From contig CM054116.1 in the NCBI GenBank assembly GCA_028673005.1, positions 147,681,173-147,745,172 of the forward strand: a stretch of DNA of 64,000 nucleotides, in the 5' to 3' direction. Of the stretch, positions 22,255 through 34,205 are shown piece by piece. The position numbers and the translations under genes were made by a program. Below the pieces are notes generated by a model, which was given only the letters and a program-made list of their open reading frames with translations, did no database searches and was not told the DNA's origin. Position 1 is the stretch's first letter. Each line of letters opens with the position of its first letter. This DNA comes from Tanypteryx hageni. Its lineage: Eukaryota > Arthropoda > Insecta > Odonata > Petaluridae.

Positions 22255-22500
22255 TAATACTTTGTCGGATAAAGTTTATCGAAGTCAAGCCTTGAATGGG
22301 TGGTTTCGTCGTGATTTGCATCATCATCTGAAGATAATGTAAATTGCGTTGATGCCGATCGTGCAATTTTTGAGTTTGATGGCGTAGTTTTAGCGGGTCT
22401 TTGGTGTTATTTCCTAACCGCCTGCGTTATGATGTAACTTTCACAATCTTTAAATAGCGCGACATATTCACTGCCTTCAATTGCCTTGCTAATAAAAACT
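22255..22500 (-). pseudogene. Unrecognised coding remnant
   Basis: About 80 codons read on the minus strand with a single stop: KAIEGSEYVALFKDCESYI, stop region, then KTTPSNSKIARSAS and an acidic SSDDDANHDE stretch ending HSRLDFDKLYPTKY and stop. The tail looks like a protein C-terminus, but I do not recognise the family. It lies in the left arm of the large hAT. Confidence 0.3.
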
Positions 22501-22792
22501 AAAAAACTAACAAAACAAGGGGAATAACACTAATATCTACAACTAGCAGAAACGCCCGGCTTCGCTCGGGAAAGTTTTCTTTTAAGTAGCAAATGATTTT
22601 TATTATTTTTATTGATATATCACTTTTGATGTCATATTACAATAAAAATACTACAATCAATTTTGAAATTTACTTACTTTTGCTGTTGGAAACCTCATGT
22701 TTTGAATGTATTGTATTGTAAAGTTTTACCATTAATATAATTACGCATTAACGTCTTACTATTCACATGGATAGATGCACTGAAGCCTATAA

Positions 22793-23567
22793 CCCGTAAC
22801 CACAGACAGCGGTCTCTCAGACCGCACGAAAATTTCAATAGTCTCATTTAGGTTTCGTGAAACATCGACTTGGAGATTTTGCTTACCTTTGTATACTTCA
22901 GGTGGCTTTGTTTACTTTAAGGCAGTTGCCTTCTAGCATCGGACCTGTGCGTACTAGAGCGTGTTTAGTTTCGTTGCCGGTCTGAGAGACCGCATGCCTG
23001 TGTTCGCGTAATTTTTTCGGAACAGTTCTTTTTCACGGTTTCGGAAATTTCTGAAGATATGTAGCAGTTAAACCGTCCTTGACTGCCGCACGTCCGGAAA
23101 ACAAAACAAAAACTGCCTTCCAATGCTTTATTTGTAGCAGCTCAATATTTTTGAAGTGTTCAGCACCCGCTTGAGGAGCATGCGCTGAAGTGACGAAGTT
23201 TAGGATCCTCATTTTTTAATAAGTTTTTCTTTTTTTATTCTTTTATATTCATGTGTTTAAACAAACCCTCTGCAAAAGACCCTAGCAAATACTAAAGTTT
23301 CTGTATGAAATTTAAAAAAGTAACCTATCAAAAATTTTAGCCTTACTTTGTGTGAAAAAATTTTCATTTTCATATTTACTAAGAAGATATTGCATTCTAA
23401 GAGTTCATATTTTTGTGATTATTCGCCAAGACCCTATTTCAAATATAAACATAAGAAAACTATATACAATGTTGTTTCTTCTCACATATTTTTTTATTTT
23501 TGGCGTGGGGTCTGAGAGACCGCATGCCTGCGTTGGCGGGTCAATTTATGATGCCTGTGGTTACGGG
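22793..23567. mobile_element. Palindrome-ended DNA element (piggyBac-like architecture)
   Basis: Ends are inverted copies of CCCGTAACCACAG. Each end is followed by a self-complementary motif: GCGGTCTCTCAGACCGC at 22809-22825, GGTCTGAGAGACC at 22979 and again at 23509. The confirmed piggyBac at 40841-43453 has the same plan (tip, then GGGGTGTCATTGACACCCC). TTAA is not present at either edge (ATAA left, TACA right), so family placement is a hypothesis. No coding inside. Confidence 0.55.
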
Positions 23568-23883
23568 TACAAGCCAGGGACGGCGTGAGGCGTGTGCAGT
23601 CGGTTCCCCCGAACAGGGCCCCGCGCTTCAGTAGGGGCACCGCACAAGACTCAATTCTCATATATTGAAATTTAGACAATTTTTTATTATGCATTAATTT
23701 ATTCCGAATTTTTCATTCCAGTTTTACACTCCAGATGCGCTCTTTGGCTTATTCGGTACATTTATCGAATTTACGCCTCAGATTAGTTATTTCTGAGAAT
23801 GTAAAACAAATCTCGCATAACAAGAGAACCAAATCGTGATCGTTTCAAGTTACTTATCTGAGAGAAGAATCGCTCCTATTGAA

Positions 23884-24255
23884 TAATACCTATCGCCTGT
23901 CTCATGAGAATTTTGTTTACTCTCTCGGAGTTGAGGATACTCTTGAGTTCTGTAAACGTATTTTTCAAACAAACAACTTAAGTCAATTCCTATTCAAGAA
24001 CGGGAGACAAGTTGAATACTTACAGCTAGGGAAATCCCTCTATGACAGGAGTAGTCAACCTTTCTGCATTAGGCTTCAAATCATCTGTAATATTACTCTA
24101 AAAATCCGCATGTTGGCCATCTTTATGATTTGAGATGTGTCCCTATGATTCTCCTGGACTGATTAGCGTCTCAGAAGGCAGGCAATCAGTAAAGAATTGT
24201 GAGTGATAGTAAGGAGTCGCTGCTCGTATCTGCTCTCCGCAAGTCTGCAGCCGGA
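23884..24255 (+). repeat. Dispersed repeat, partner of 9230-9480
   Basis: Shares long stretches with 9230-9480, for example GAGGATACTCTTGAGTTCTG, CTATGACAGGAGTAG.CAACC and CTCTCCGCAAGTCTGCA. This copy is longer and sits inside the hAT element. Confidence 0.85.
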
Positions 24256-24774
24256 GTAGTGCTTCAACAGCCTCACGAGGACTTTCTTTTTGGAGTAATA
24301 TCGAGGTATGGTGAACAAATAAAATATTATCTATATTTAATTTCTTATATTTTTAAACTCATATTTCGCGTTTGATTTAATTTGAAAACTCACTTATGTT
24401 TTCGAGTCTCGAGAATTTTCAGGAAGTATATCACAAGTCCCGGGAAATGAACAACAGTCAAAACTCAGAATCACTAAAATGTACTATAACTAACTATAAC
24501 AATGTACTAACGTACATTATAGTGACTATTAGTTAAGTTAAACCGTAGTCACAAGCCTGCGATTTCTACAACACTTCCATGAGCATGCGGCCACACAGAC
24601 CGAAGACACTGAAGAATCACTTGCTAATTAGTTTAGCCCATTTTCTGCATTTGTGATGTAGTTTATGTTTAAAACAGGGTCTAGGTTAACAGGTACGAAT
24701 TTGAAAAAAATTCAAACAAAATCTTTCGAAAATATTCTGGCTCTCAGAGGAAGAAAAAAATGAGGACAATTACA

Positions 24775-24840
24775 AACAGACTGAAATTCGAACCATGAGA
24801 TTCCGCTTACCGTGAGTGTGCCTTACCCAACATAGATATT
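24775..24840 (-). repeat. tRNA-like SINE relic
   Basis: The minus strand ends in a B-box-like GGTTCGAATTT preceded by a GGTAAGGCACACTCACGG arm. The A box is weak. Old relic. Confidence 0.3.
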
Positions 24841-24988
24841 CACCAGCTTTATTTTTCTTACTAGGAAAGAACCCGCAGTTTTTATAAGGAAAATTTACAT
24901 ATACGCTTAGAAAATATCCTGATATTTGCAAGTATTTAAAATTAACTTAAAAAATCAAATTAATTTATAAAGAGTAATGCACTTTTAC

Positions 24989-24989
<1 letters not shown>

Positions 24990-25022
<33 letters not shown>
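24990..25022. repeat. (TA)n microsatellite
   Basis: About 32 bp of uninterrupted TA. Confidence 0.95.
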
Positions 25023-25025
<3 letters not shown>

Positions 25026-25556
25026 ATTGTATGTTTCACATTTTATAGCTACTAAAAATGATTCAAAAACTTTCATCAGTTCCTATCAAATTAGTTTCGT
25101 CAAAGTAAAAAAACGAAAGAAAACTCAATTAATAGCGGTTGTTTTTAATTTGAGTTTGAAACTGTGTTTTTGGGGAAAGTTTTTTCGCATTATTCAAATA
25201 TTCAAAATACTTTTTAAAATTTAAATCTTACCGTGAAATTTTCAAAATTCCTCTAATAGAACTTTCCGTATCAATGTGTACCTAAGAAATATTCATCTTT
25301 TCGTCATTTCCGGAACTACCAATTCTTAAGCTATTAATTTAAAAAATTCTTCTCCCCTAATATCTTGATTCTTTCATCCATTCTTCGATGATTTCGTCGA
25401 AGGCAGGGTTATCCAATTGAATGGAAGTGACCCTCGGGGGTCCAGGTTATTTTTTCTCAGTCATTCGATAAATTAAAGGAGTTGCGCTAGTTTAAAACAA
25501 AATCAGAGAAACTAAAGAAAGAATTTGCACCGCCATAGATATTCGGTCTCAAAACA

Positions 25557-25952
25557 ATGACTGAAATTGATATTCTTAATCATTCTAAAGATTTGCATTT
25601 AACACTAGAGACAGATATAGATGAATTAAAAATGTTTAGAACAATTGTTTCTTCCCATTTTACTAGTTTAGAAGCTCTAAAATATATATACGGAAATGGT
25701 CTTAGTGAAATTTACCCAAATTTAACAATATCTTTAAGAATAATACTCACTGCACCTGTTACAGTTGCTTCCGCGGTACGCTCATTTTCAAAACTTAGAA
25801 TTATAAAAAAATACTTACGATCCAAAATAGGTCAAGAGCGATTCACTTCCCTTGCAATATCATCTATAGAAAATGAAATAGCAAAAACTATAAATTTTGA
25901 TGATGTCTGTCAAGAATTTGCTGCTAAAAGAGTGAGAAAAATTATTTTTTAA
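25557..25952 (+). pseudogene. hAT transposase C-terminal dimerisation domain
   Basis: 131 codons, open. It carries YPNLTISLRIILTAPVTVAS followed by RSFSKLRIIKKYLRSKIGQERF, the C-terminal dimerisation domain of hAT transposases of the ZMYM1-like group (usually A.AERSFSKLK.IKNYLRS...RL..LA). The expected Glu-Arg before SFSKL reads Val-Arg. The catalytic RNase H core is missing. It ends with VCQEFAAKRVRK and a stop, 450 bp before the right tip of the element. Confidence 0.85.
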
Positions 25953-26734
25953 TATTTTTCCATATATTTATTTAAAAAATGAAACTATGTATTTCATTCT
26001 GTCATTTCATAAAAATCTGTAAGAGTTTATCTTTTATGTGTAGTGTAATAATCAATTACTTTTGTATTCAAAGTTTGTAATAATTTCTAAATTACACTTT
26101 TGGTAGTTATTCTGTTATGCGTTGTCTTATATTCGACTAATAAACATTTATACAACCCAATTTTTGATTTCTTATTCATAAATAAATTACTACATAAAAT
26201 GGGTACCGCAAAAAATACGTAATTTTTGAACAAAACTTCTGTTAAGAATTAATTTTCATAATAACTATGTTTTATTTAAAAAAATGCCACTGTTCTTTAA
26301 AAAAACGTCATTTTTTGCGCTACCGAATATATTAACATATCTAAGTAGGCCCCATTCCCGCTCACTGTCGAACTAGGCCCCACAAATAATCACGCCGTCC
26401 CTGGTACAAGCAGGAATAAAATTATGTGGATTATGTCAATACTATCAGCCAAAACGTAAACAATAAACAACATCTTGGTTACCGAACAAATTTAAGTGGA
26501 TGTATCGATTTGTGTTGCGATAAATCTTTCAGTGTTAATGATAAAAGATAACAATGTTCTAATATTCCTTAAAAATCATTTAACTCACTTTAAAAGTATT
26601 CACAGACTATATTATAAAAAAATCATTGTATGTGTGCCGTGAAGCTCATTCCCAATTATAAGGTTTTGAAGGCTAGACAATCAGTAAACTGTTTCGGCTG
26701 TTACTTCGTAGAAATCCATAATTCAAAAACAAAA

Positions 26735-27050
26735 CGATCCAGAAGGAACTATGACGCCTACTTTCCATTTAATCATTTATTTAATACTTATATTGCCCTT
26801 AATAGCTTTAAAATCACCGCGAATGAGCTGCCCTTTATGTTGCCAAATTTTATAATTTAGCGATATAAAATATTACAAACACATTCGAACAGAATCACGC
26901 GTATTATATTATATATAACGCGTGTATGTATTATTATTATACCATATACCGAATCGGAGTGCAACAATAGTTGTTGCTATGGCAACACTCGTAATGAGTG
27001 ATAAAAACCGCAAAATCGCCAGTAATTACGCGAAATTCTAAGAAATACGG
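26735..27050 (+). repeat. Dispersed repeat R, uninterrupted copy
   Basis: Matches 21565-21768 on its left (CTACTTTCCA.TTAAT, TTTAATACTTATATTG, AATATTACAAACACATTC, paired ACGCGT) and 37680-37760 on its right (ATAGTTGTTGC.ATGGCAA.AC, GAG.GATAAAAA). The junction region has no hAT. It therefore shows the pre-insertion structure. Further pieces are at 39712 and 45405. Confidence 0.7.
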
Positions 27051-27214
27051 TTGATAAGCAAAACTCTACGATAAAAATTAAGATTTTCATTCCTTTACTC
27101 AGAGAAGAGTATAAAACTCGCTCCGATATTATAATTCTAAGATATTTTAATGCGCGAGAGAAAATTATCCTGCACGATGGATTTCAGATTTCCCATGTAA
27201 ATCAAATAGGAAAG

Positions 27215-27285
27215 CTAGTACCTGGAATCAAACCCGGGACTTTCAATATTCGCAACAAAAACTAACCTCCAGTAGCAGGAGATTT
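27215..27285 (-). repeat. tRNA-like SINE relic
   Basis: Minus strand shows CCGGGTTTGATTCCAGG (B box) after an AGTTTTTG... arm; a matching A box is unclear. Confidence 0.3.
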
Positions 27286-27483
27286 CCATCAAGTGTCATG
27301 AGAATCAGTCTATTGTTGCAAAAGTTAATAGGGGGACGGACAGACAGAAGACACAACGACAAAACTATAAGCCTATTTCCATTCTGTAAAGCAGGCTAAT
27401 AATTTAAATTGGTATTGTAGAAATTTTACCAAGTTACATTATTTTTTAATTACATAAGTGCGATTTTTGCACCTGTTTTTCAG

Positions 27484-28653
27484 TCAATCTTTTCGATGCG
27501 CGGACGAATTTCGGTCACTGCAAGGATGAGATCGTGTTTGGGGTTCAGACGATTGCGGTTCCGCATATTTATTGTTGTTAAAGTTGAGAATCTTTGCTCG
27601 CAAATATATGTTGTTCAGAACGGTAAAAGTGCCGTAATCGCTTCATCAGCTAATTCACCAAACTCCGGCCGGACACTATACCAAAAATTACATATTTCAT
27701 TTTCAGGAAACTTAGCATATATTGTGTGATCGGTAATATGATTAATATCTCTTTCATACACAATGAAAGAGAAGCTACAGATATGGCTTTCTCTCAATCT
27801 ATTACTGGAAAATACTTTATAAAATTATTACTCAGATGGCTCAAATGTTCCTTGAAAATTGCGAATTCTGCACAATCAAATTCTATTTCTTTTTCAGCTT
27901 TGATATCACTAAGTAAATGGAATGTTGATATATCTTCTTTTTCTACACAAGCGAACCACATAGTAAGCTTCTTATGAATTCCTTCACCCTATCTTGCGCT
28001 TTGAAAATGTTTCTGTTAAAACACTGCAGTTGGGTATTTAGTTGATTCAACTTGTTACATAAATCAGCAAGGTAAGCCAGCCGGCATAGGCAAGCGTCAT
28101 TTTGAAAAACTTACCACATCAGATTTCCTTTCTGAAAGGAATCGTTCAACTTTACATCTTAATTCAAAGAAACAAGTCAGAACTCATCCACTAGATAACC
28201 ACTGTACCTCTGTATGAAGTAGCAACGCTGGGTAAGGGGATCCCATTTCTTCACACATAACTTTGTAAAGACAAGAATTTAAGGCATGTCTTTTAATGAA
28301 GTATACGACTTTTACACTGCATTGCACAATGTTTTATGAAGGGGACCACTCATTTTCTTTGGCACTAATGCCTGTTTATGGATGATGCAGTGAACCCATT
28401 TAATATTGGAATTAAGTTTTTAAACGAGCACATAGAGGCCAATTTTTCCGCATGTCATTGCAACAGCACCATCAGCAGAAATGCTGACACAGCATTTCCA
28501 CTTTAGTCCACACTCGTTCTGTATAAAATTATCCAGTAAACAAAAATGTGCTTTCCCAGAAGTATGTTCCTTTACAACTTTACGAGCTAGCATTTCATCC
28601 CTAATACCTGATTTGACTTTGTAATATGGTACATTAATTACACTGGTCAACAA
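27484..28653 (-). pseudogene. ZBED5/FAM200-like hAT transposase, C-terminal half
   Basis: On the minus strand, from 28653: a KSGIRDEMLARKVVKEHT stretch, then KCCVSISADGAVAMT, equal to the TDGAPAMTG catalytic-core motif of ZBED5-like hATs with Thr to Ala before the Asp. Then a middle with ACLCRLAYLADLCNKLNQLN and CFNRNIFKAQDRVKEFI, and the end FWYSVRPEFGELADEAI..LLPF, TINMRNRNRLNP, stop at 27484. Frameshifts and stops occur, for example near 27615 and 27980-28420. The N-terminal half lies at 36189-36916; the two are separated by the Chapaev3-like insertion, and the frame continues if that insertion is removed. Confidence 0.85.
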
Positions 28654-28754
28654 ATATTTTGTTAAATGTAAAATTTCAACTGTTTCTTATGTAATTTTAG
28701 GTGCTGATTTCAAAAATGAAATCAGAATTTTTCTATCACCCACTATTTTTGTGT

Positions 28755-30583
28755 AGCAGACATAATAATTAAAATCAGAGATAGCAGAAGAATTCAATAA
28801 GTTTTTTATTGATAGTGTATATGATATAATTAAGCTGATCCCTAACTGTGATAAAAACTTTGTTTGAGGCACCAAAAGGTCAATTAAACCATTTTAACCT
28901 TATTGATAAAGAATATTTATTTACTATAATTAGTAGTCTTGCAAGCAAATCTAGCCCAGAAGAACTTGATGTAAATTTTTTGAAACTGTATTTCGATGAC
29001 TTGTCTGATTATTTGAATAACCTTGTTAACACTTCTTTAGAAAGGGGGATGGTAATGGAAAAAAACAACTATAGTTCCTTGCAGGAGAATTCCCATAACA
29101 AATAAGGCTGAGGAATTCAGACCCATAAACATGTTATGTACAATAGATAAAATTGTTGAAAAAATTGTATATGAGCAAATTATAGATTTTGTTGGTAGTA
29201 ATAGCATACTTGATGTATATCAATTAGGATTTAGATTTGGGCATGATTGTGAAACTGCTTTTCAGTTTGTCTTGCATGACTGGCAAGTACATATAGATAA
29301 TGAAGAAATGGTATGTGCAGTGTTTTTAGACCTCAAATGAGCATTTGAGACGGTAGAAGGCTGTTATACAAATTACAGAGGTATAGACTTGGTGGGATAG
29401 TGTTTAAATGGATTGACCATTATCTCACAGACAGATATCAGGAGGTAAAGTGTGAGGATACCCGATCAATAGTAAGAAAGGTGGAATATGGAGTTCCGCA
29501 GAGTAGTTTGCTGGGTCCATTGCTATTTATCTTGTACATTAATGATCTGGGAAAGTATATGCAACATTGCCGATATCACTTATTTGCTGATGATACTATT
29601 ATTTATGCTGCAGAAAGGGATGTTAATAATTTAATTAAGTCCATTAATGAAGACTTGATGGTACTAAGTGACTGGTATGCAGTTAATAAACTTAAACTTA
29701 ATGCTAAAAAATCAAATGCGATGGACATGGGTAACAGTTTGCAGTATCTAATGGTAAAAAATAGTAATGTGAGGGTCATAATTGATAAAGAGGAAATAAA
29801 ATTTGTGGACTATAAAATATTTTGGTGTTATTGTGGATAGAAAGTTAAAGTTTGATGAGCATATTAACTATGTGTGTAAAAAATTGCAAAAAAGTTAGGT
29901 TTCATTTCAAGAACAAATACCTTTTTGACATCTGAGAGTATATAACGGGTATATAACTGTATTGTACTACCTCACTTTCATTATTGTGCTACAGTATTGT
30001 ACCTAGCAAATCAAACAGATAAGAGAAGACTTCAAATTCTTCAGAATAGAGCCAAGACTGATATTAAAATGCGATAAGTACACAAGTATTGATACAATGT
30101 TAGGAGCACTGGATTGGTTTAATATTTCACAAATGCTAGAATATAAGGTTTTAATGTTTATTCATAAAATAAAGTTGGCTTAATGCCCAAATATTTGGAT
30201 GATTTACTAGTCCATAACAGTGATATTCATGGCCATAACACAAGGTCAAAGTGCAACTTACATGTTCCTTCAGTTAATAAATCTGTCTCAGAATTCATTA
30301 TTTTTTAAAGGAATTAAGTTGTATAATGGACTAAACTTTGATTTAAAAAATACACATAATTTAAGTTTGTTTAGAAGAAAACTTAAACAATGGGTCCAGG
30401 AGCAAAGTGTTTAAATAAATGTATTGGAAATGCATTTCTTAGTTATTATTATTTTTTAAAGTGAAATGTAACAAGGTTGTGAAATAATTATATATACCTA
30501 CATGCACCTACTTGATTTATTTTGTATTGAATTGTACTACATGAATAGCTATTGCTAAATAAAGGCTATTATTATTATTAATA
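28755..30583 (+). pseudogene. LINE reverse transcriptase (Nimb/Jockey-like)
   Basis: Coding in broken frames: EIAEEFNKFFIDSVYDIIKL, then EEFRPINMLCTIDKIVEKIV and YQLGFRFGHDCETAF (fingers), a stop at 29338 within DLK.AFETV, KWIDHYLTDRYQ, GVPQSSLLGPLLFILYIND, HLFADDTIIY (FADD active site), LKLNAKKS, then a frameshift near 29815 before YFGVIVDRKLKF-like sequence. The C-terminus is traceable to LFRRKLKQWVQE at about 30413. It ends with AATAAAGGCTATTATTATT, a typical 3' tail. The endonuclease is missing. Confidence 0.8.
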
Positions 30584-31337
30584 TGTATATAGAAATTAGC
30601 GTATAAATAAATATTACTTATTGTGTTCATAGAAAGAAACATAGCTAGTTTGTAAATGTAGCTCGTAATAACAAAATAATCTTCACTGTTTTGGCAGTCA
30701 AAACTTCCAAAATACTAAAACTGCGATATCTCTTCCCCTTTATGTCCAATGTCAACCAAATTTTTCGTGTTACTTGTCATATGGTTCTAATGGCAGAAAG
30801 TTGTTTTATAAGTGATATATGTTTCAATTTTACACTTTTAAAAATTAAAAATCATCGCCATCACTCGAAAATTTCGAAATATGACACGATATTTTCAGTC
30901 TCTGGCTAACTTACGTTCTATGATATTAAGATGATACAATGAGCGAATGAAATGATCAGCGATGTTGAAATATTTATTTGGTTTTTATTTTGAGACGATA
31001 TGTTTTGCGGTTTGCCTGAAAATGGCTTTATTATCCAAGAAAATCTCGCGAGGACCCGGCGGGCAGCGCAACGCAAACAGACCACATCTGATGTCGATGC
31101 GCGAAATTTTTCTATTCACCTCAATAACCGTTGAATTATTTGAGATAATGAGAGGTAAACTGTGAAATTGCTGATATTATAAATGCGAATGTAGTAAGAT
31201 AAATCACTTATATGCGGGTATAGATATTCCACGCTCGTACGAGCAACATTCAGAAAAAACGTTAAAAGAAGAATAAATTAAATATCTCGCCTTTGAAATG
31301 TTCATAAAGTTTTAAAATATTAAGTTGCTTTAGGTTT
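30584..31337. other. Unassigned interior of the Chapaev3-like element
   Basis: AT-rich, no coding recognised. Confidence 0.3.
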
Positions 31338-34102
31338 ACAGAAACATCATTGGGAATGATAGCCTGACTCATAATTTGCAGCATTAAGATCTGGAGCTAT
31401 TGTTTTAAAACAGCTCGACAAGGGAATACACTTTCCTCCATGTTTTTATCAACGCTGAATTAACTCCCTGGCATAGTAGTTTTATCACGTATTTCTAAGC
31501 ACATCTTCCTATATATTTCGGTGAAATTCGTAGGATGGAAAATGTTTTTACTCGGAAAGTTTTTTTTCCGATCTAAATATAATTTGCACAGACACATACG
31601 TAAGAAACATCATTGAGAATGAAAGCCTGACTCATTAAGATGCGCGAAATTATGAAAGCACAAATTAGGTAATCCCGTATTGTTGCAGGAATATGCCATC
31701 TTTTGAACATAGTACCTTTCTTTTACTACCTATTCTTATACATTGTTTATACTTAATAAATGAGCAATTGCTGCATGCACAAAATAATCACGCATTGCTG
31801 CAAGAATTTGCCATATTTTGATCATATTAACTTTTTTTACTATTCTTATGCATTGTTTTCACTTAAATAAATGAGCTATTATTACTTGAAAAATCAGAGG
31901 GGGGACCTTTGTCCACTACATACCTTTATTCAGAACTATCATCACTCAGGGGTCCCACTCCTTTCATAATGCCGCTGCACGATGGTCCTTCTTCAACATG
32001 CATTGGCTCCTCTGTAGGGGACGGAGAGTCTTGTGATGGTAATGACGAGGACGACGAGGAGAGGCGAATAATTAATTCATCTACGTCATCTTGCAATACA
32101 TCTGCTTTCCATAGGTCTTCCACAACTTGCATTGTATGCGTCACGTACCCTCTCCAGTTCTCAGTTTTCACATTTTCGTATGCCCTTTTAATTAATTGTC
32201 TCATATCCGAAGTCTTAAATGACGCATTATTCATTTTTACGTGATGCTTCACTTGCGCCCACACCATTTCGATGGAATTTAATTCGCAATGGTACGGTGG
32301 TAATCTAAATACTTCCCGACCCATTGCTTTCGCCATCTCGTCAATCTTGCATTTTTCAAATTTATTCTTCACTTCCGATACCATATTTATAGCTGCCTCT
32401 TGAGAAACGATTCTTCCACTCGAATACCTTTATCCACCAACCAGGCTGCAATGTCACTTTTTCGCCAAGTAGTGTTCGGTATCGCTTCGCATTTTCTTGA
32501 GTGATATGAAGCGTTGCCCATAACAATAACGGCCCCTTCCGCGGTATTTGGTAGCAACTTCTGCTCAAACCACTCTTCGTAGGTTTCACCATCCATCTCA
32601 TCGTGACAATCTGCAGTATTTTTTTTACATAAAAATGTGAGTTCCTCGTCTTTCACGAAGCCGTTCTCATTTCCGGCATGCACCAATGCAAATCGAGGTC
32701 CGCGACTCGTCGGCCCTTTAAGTCCTAAGGTAACACCTTTCAAATATGCCTCCCGAGGGGTTCGTATCGTTGTGTCTTTCCATGCCTTACTGACGGTATG
32801 CCCAAAATTAACCCACGACTCATCCGTGTACACAATTTCTCTCCCTTCTTCTCTGAAATTTTTAATCGAATATAAATATCGATGGCGCCACCGAAGTATG
32901 TCATCACGTTCCATTAATAAGCTGTTTTTTCCTCTTCTTTCGTTTTTAAAACCAATGACTTTCAATATTCTATGCAGAGTCGGCCTTGAGAAATTAGGGA
33001 GTGTGTCGTCTGCATTCAAAGCTGCCATTATGGAGTTCAGGGTGGGCGGTATATTTCTAAAAAAGAAACTATGAACAACTCGACGAACACCTGATTGTAC
33101 AACATCGTCGTAGGTGTAGCATCGTGAAGTACAGCGTGTTGTCGTAACTCTCCGTTTGTTCTTTTTCGGCGTCTCAAAGGGCCCCTTTTGGCCTTCCTTT
33201 CTGATTTTGTAGACGGCCCGTTGTGAACACCCAGATGCTCGTTTCCCGAACAGAATCGCTAACATTCATATTCTCGAGAAAGTAATTAAGCACGTTTAAG
33301 ATAATAGCTTTCTCTTTGCTCCGCAACCTACCTTTCGACTGCCTAAATAGCGACTAAAATTAACAAAACCTAACAGCACTTTCAAGCACGCAAATTAAAA
33401 TACCTCTTCTCAGTTCAGATTAACAACAATTAAAACGCGCACACTGAACGTGTTTCCACAATTGCAATGAAGACTGGCAGTATTTCGTACACACTAAACA
33501 CACTGAAACACAGGGATGCGTCCTTCTGCAGTTGATTCGCTTTTCACTCTAAGGAAAAACTTCCCGTTTTCTTACTATTCTCTATCCATCGTAGGAGTGA
33601 GAAATAGTCAGGGATGTTGAAATGTGTCAAAACATCTGGTTGCGGGATCATAGAGGGGCTGTAAATGGAAACTACACATCGTCTTTTCAAATATACCGCA
33701 AAAGGGCCCATGCACGCGGTGACTGATGGCGAAGCCGTGGGTAGCTGAGGGTATGGTCATACCCGCCTCAAGATCACTTAAGAGGGGAAGTTTTATGGCA
33801 CTTTAAACCTCTGACAAAGAATACCCAAGATTTTTTCCGTAGACTGCAAAGTTTGAAAATTCCCAAAGGATGATTGCCCTACGTTTTATAGGGCTCCACT
33901 CCCTCCTTCCAAATATCACAGAAATATATAGGAAGCTGTGCTTAGAAATTCCCGATAAAACTACTATGCCAGGGGGTTCATTCAGCGTTGATAGAAACAC
34001 GGAGGAAAGTGCATTCCCTTGTCGAGCTGTTTTAAAACAAAAGCTCCAGATCTTAATGCTGCAAATTATGAGTCAGGCTATCATTCCCAATGAAATTTCT
34101 GT
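31338..34102. mobile_element. DDE_3 DNA transposon with ~200-bp inverted arms
   Basis: The left arm (31338-31540) and right arm (33897-34102) are imperfect inverted copies: ACAGAAAC.TCATTGGGAATGA, GACTCATAATTTGCAGCATT and CAGCTCGACAAGGGAAT recur on the opposite strand. They enclose the transposase 31926-33340. A third partial copy of the tip starts at 31607. I could not define the target duplication. Confidence 0.8.
31926..33340 (-). pseudogene. DDE_3 (Tc1-like) transposase, inactivated
   Basis: Minus strand. The N-terminal segment AIILNVLNYFLENMNVSD lies upstream in another frame (frameshift near 33245), then RAVYKIRKEGQKG (end of an HTH), GFKNERRGKNSLLMERDDI, YTDESWVNFGHT (first catalytic Asp), EEWFEQKLLPN, GNASYHSR, and after a frameshift near 32385 LPPYHCELNSIEMVWAQVK (catalytic Glu). 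The second catalytic Asp, normally D-N-A-S-Y-H, is Gly here. An acidic Ser-rich tail follows. Length about 450 codons is normal for the group. Two frameshifts and a lost catalytic residue make it a pseudogene. Confidence 0.9.
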
Positions 34103-34205
34103 CAGTTGAGTGTCAGCTTTCATTTGTGAAACATGCATAGTATCTGTGAGTTCTAGCTTAGTGGTGAATATTTTTACTGTGTAGCATGTGTATTTTAAGG
34201 GAAAC

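Larger units (their letters stand above)
23575..26403 (+). mobile_element. hAT element with 8-bp TSD GTACAAGC
   Basis: Left tip CAGGGACGGCGTGA and inverted right tip TCACGCCGTCCCTG, flanked by identical 8-mers GTACAAGC (23567-23574 and 26404-26411). Eight-base duplications and CAGNG tips define hAT. It encodes only the C-terminal transposase part (25557-25952), so this copy is internally deleted. Also inside: the dispersed block 23884-24255, a tRNA-like relic and a TA microsatellite. Its left TSD overlaps the last base of the element at 22793-23567. Confidence 0.92.
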
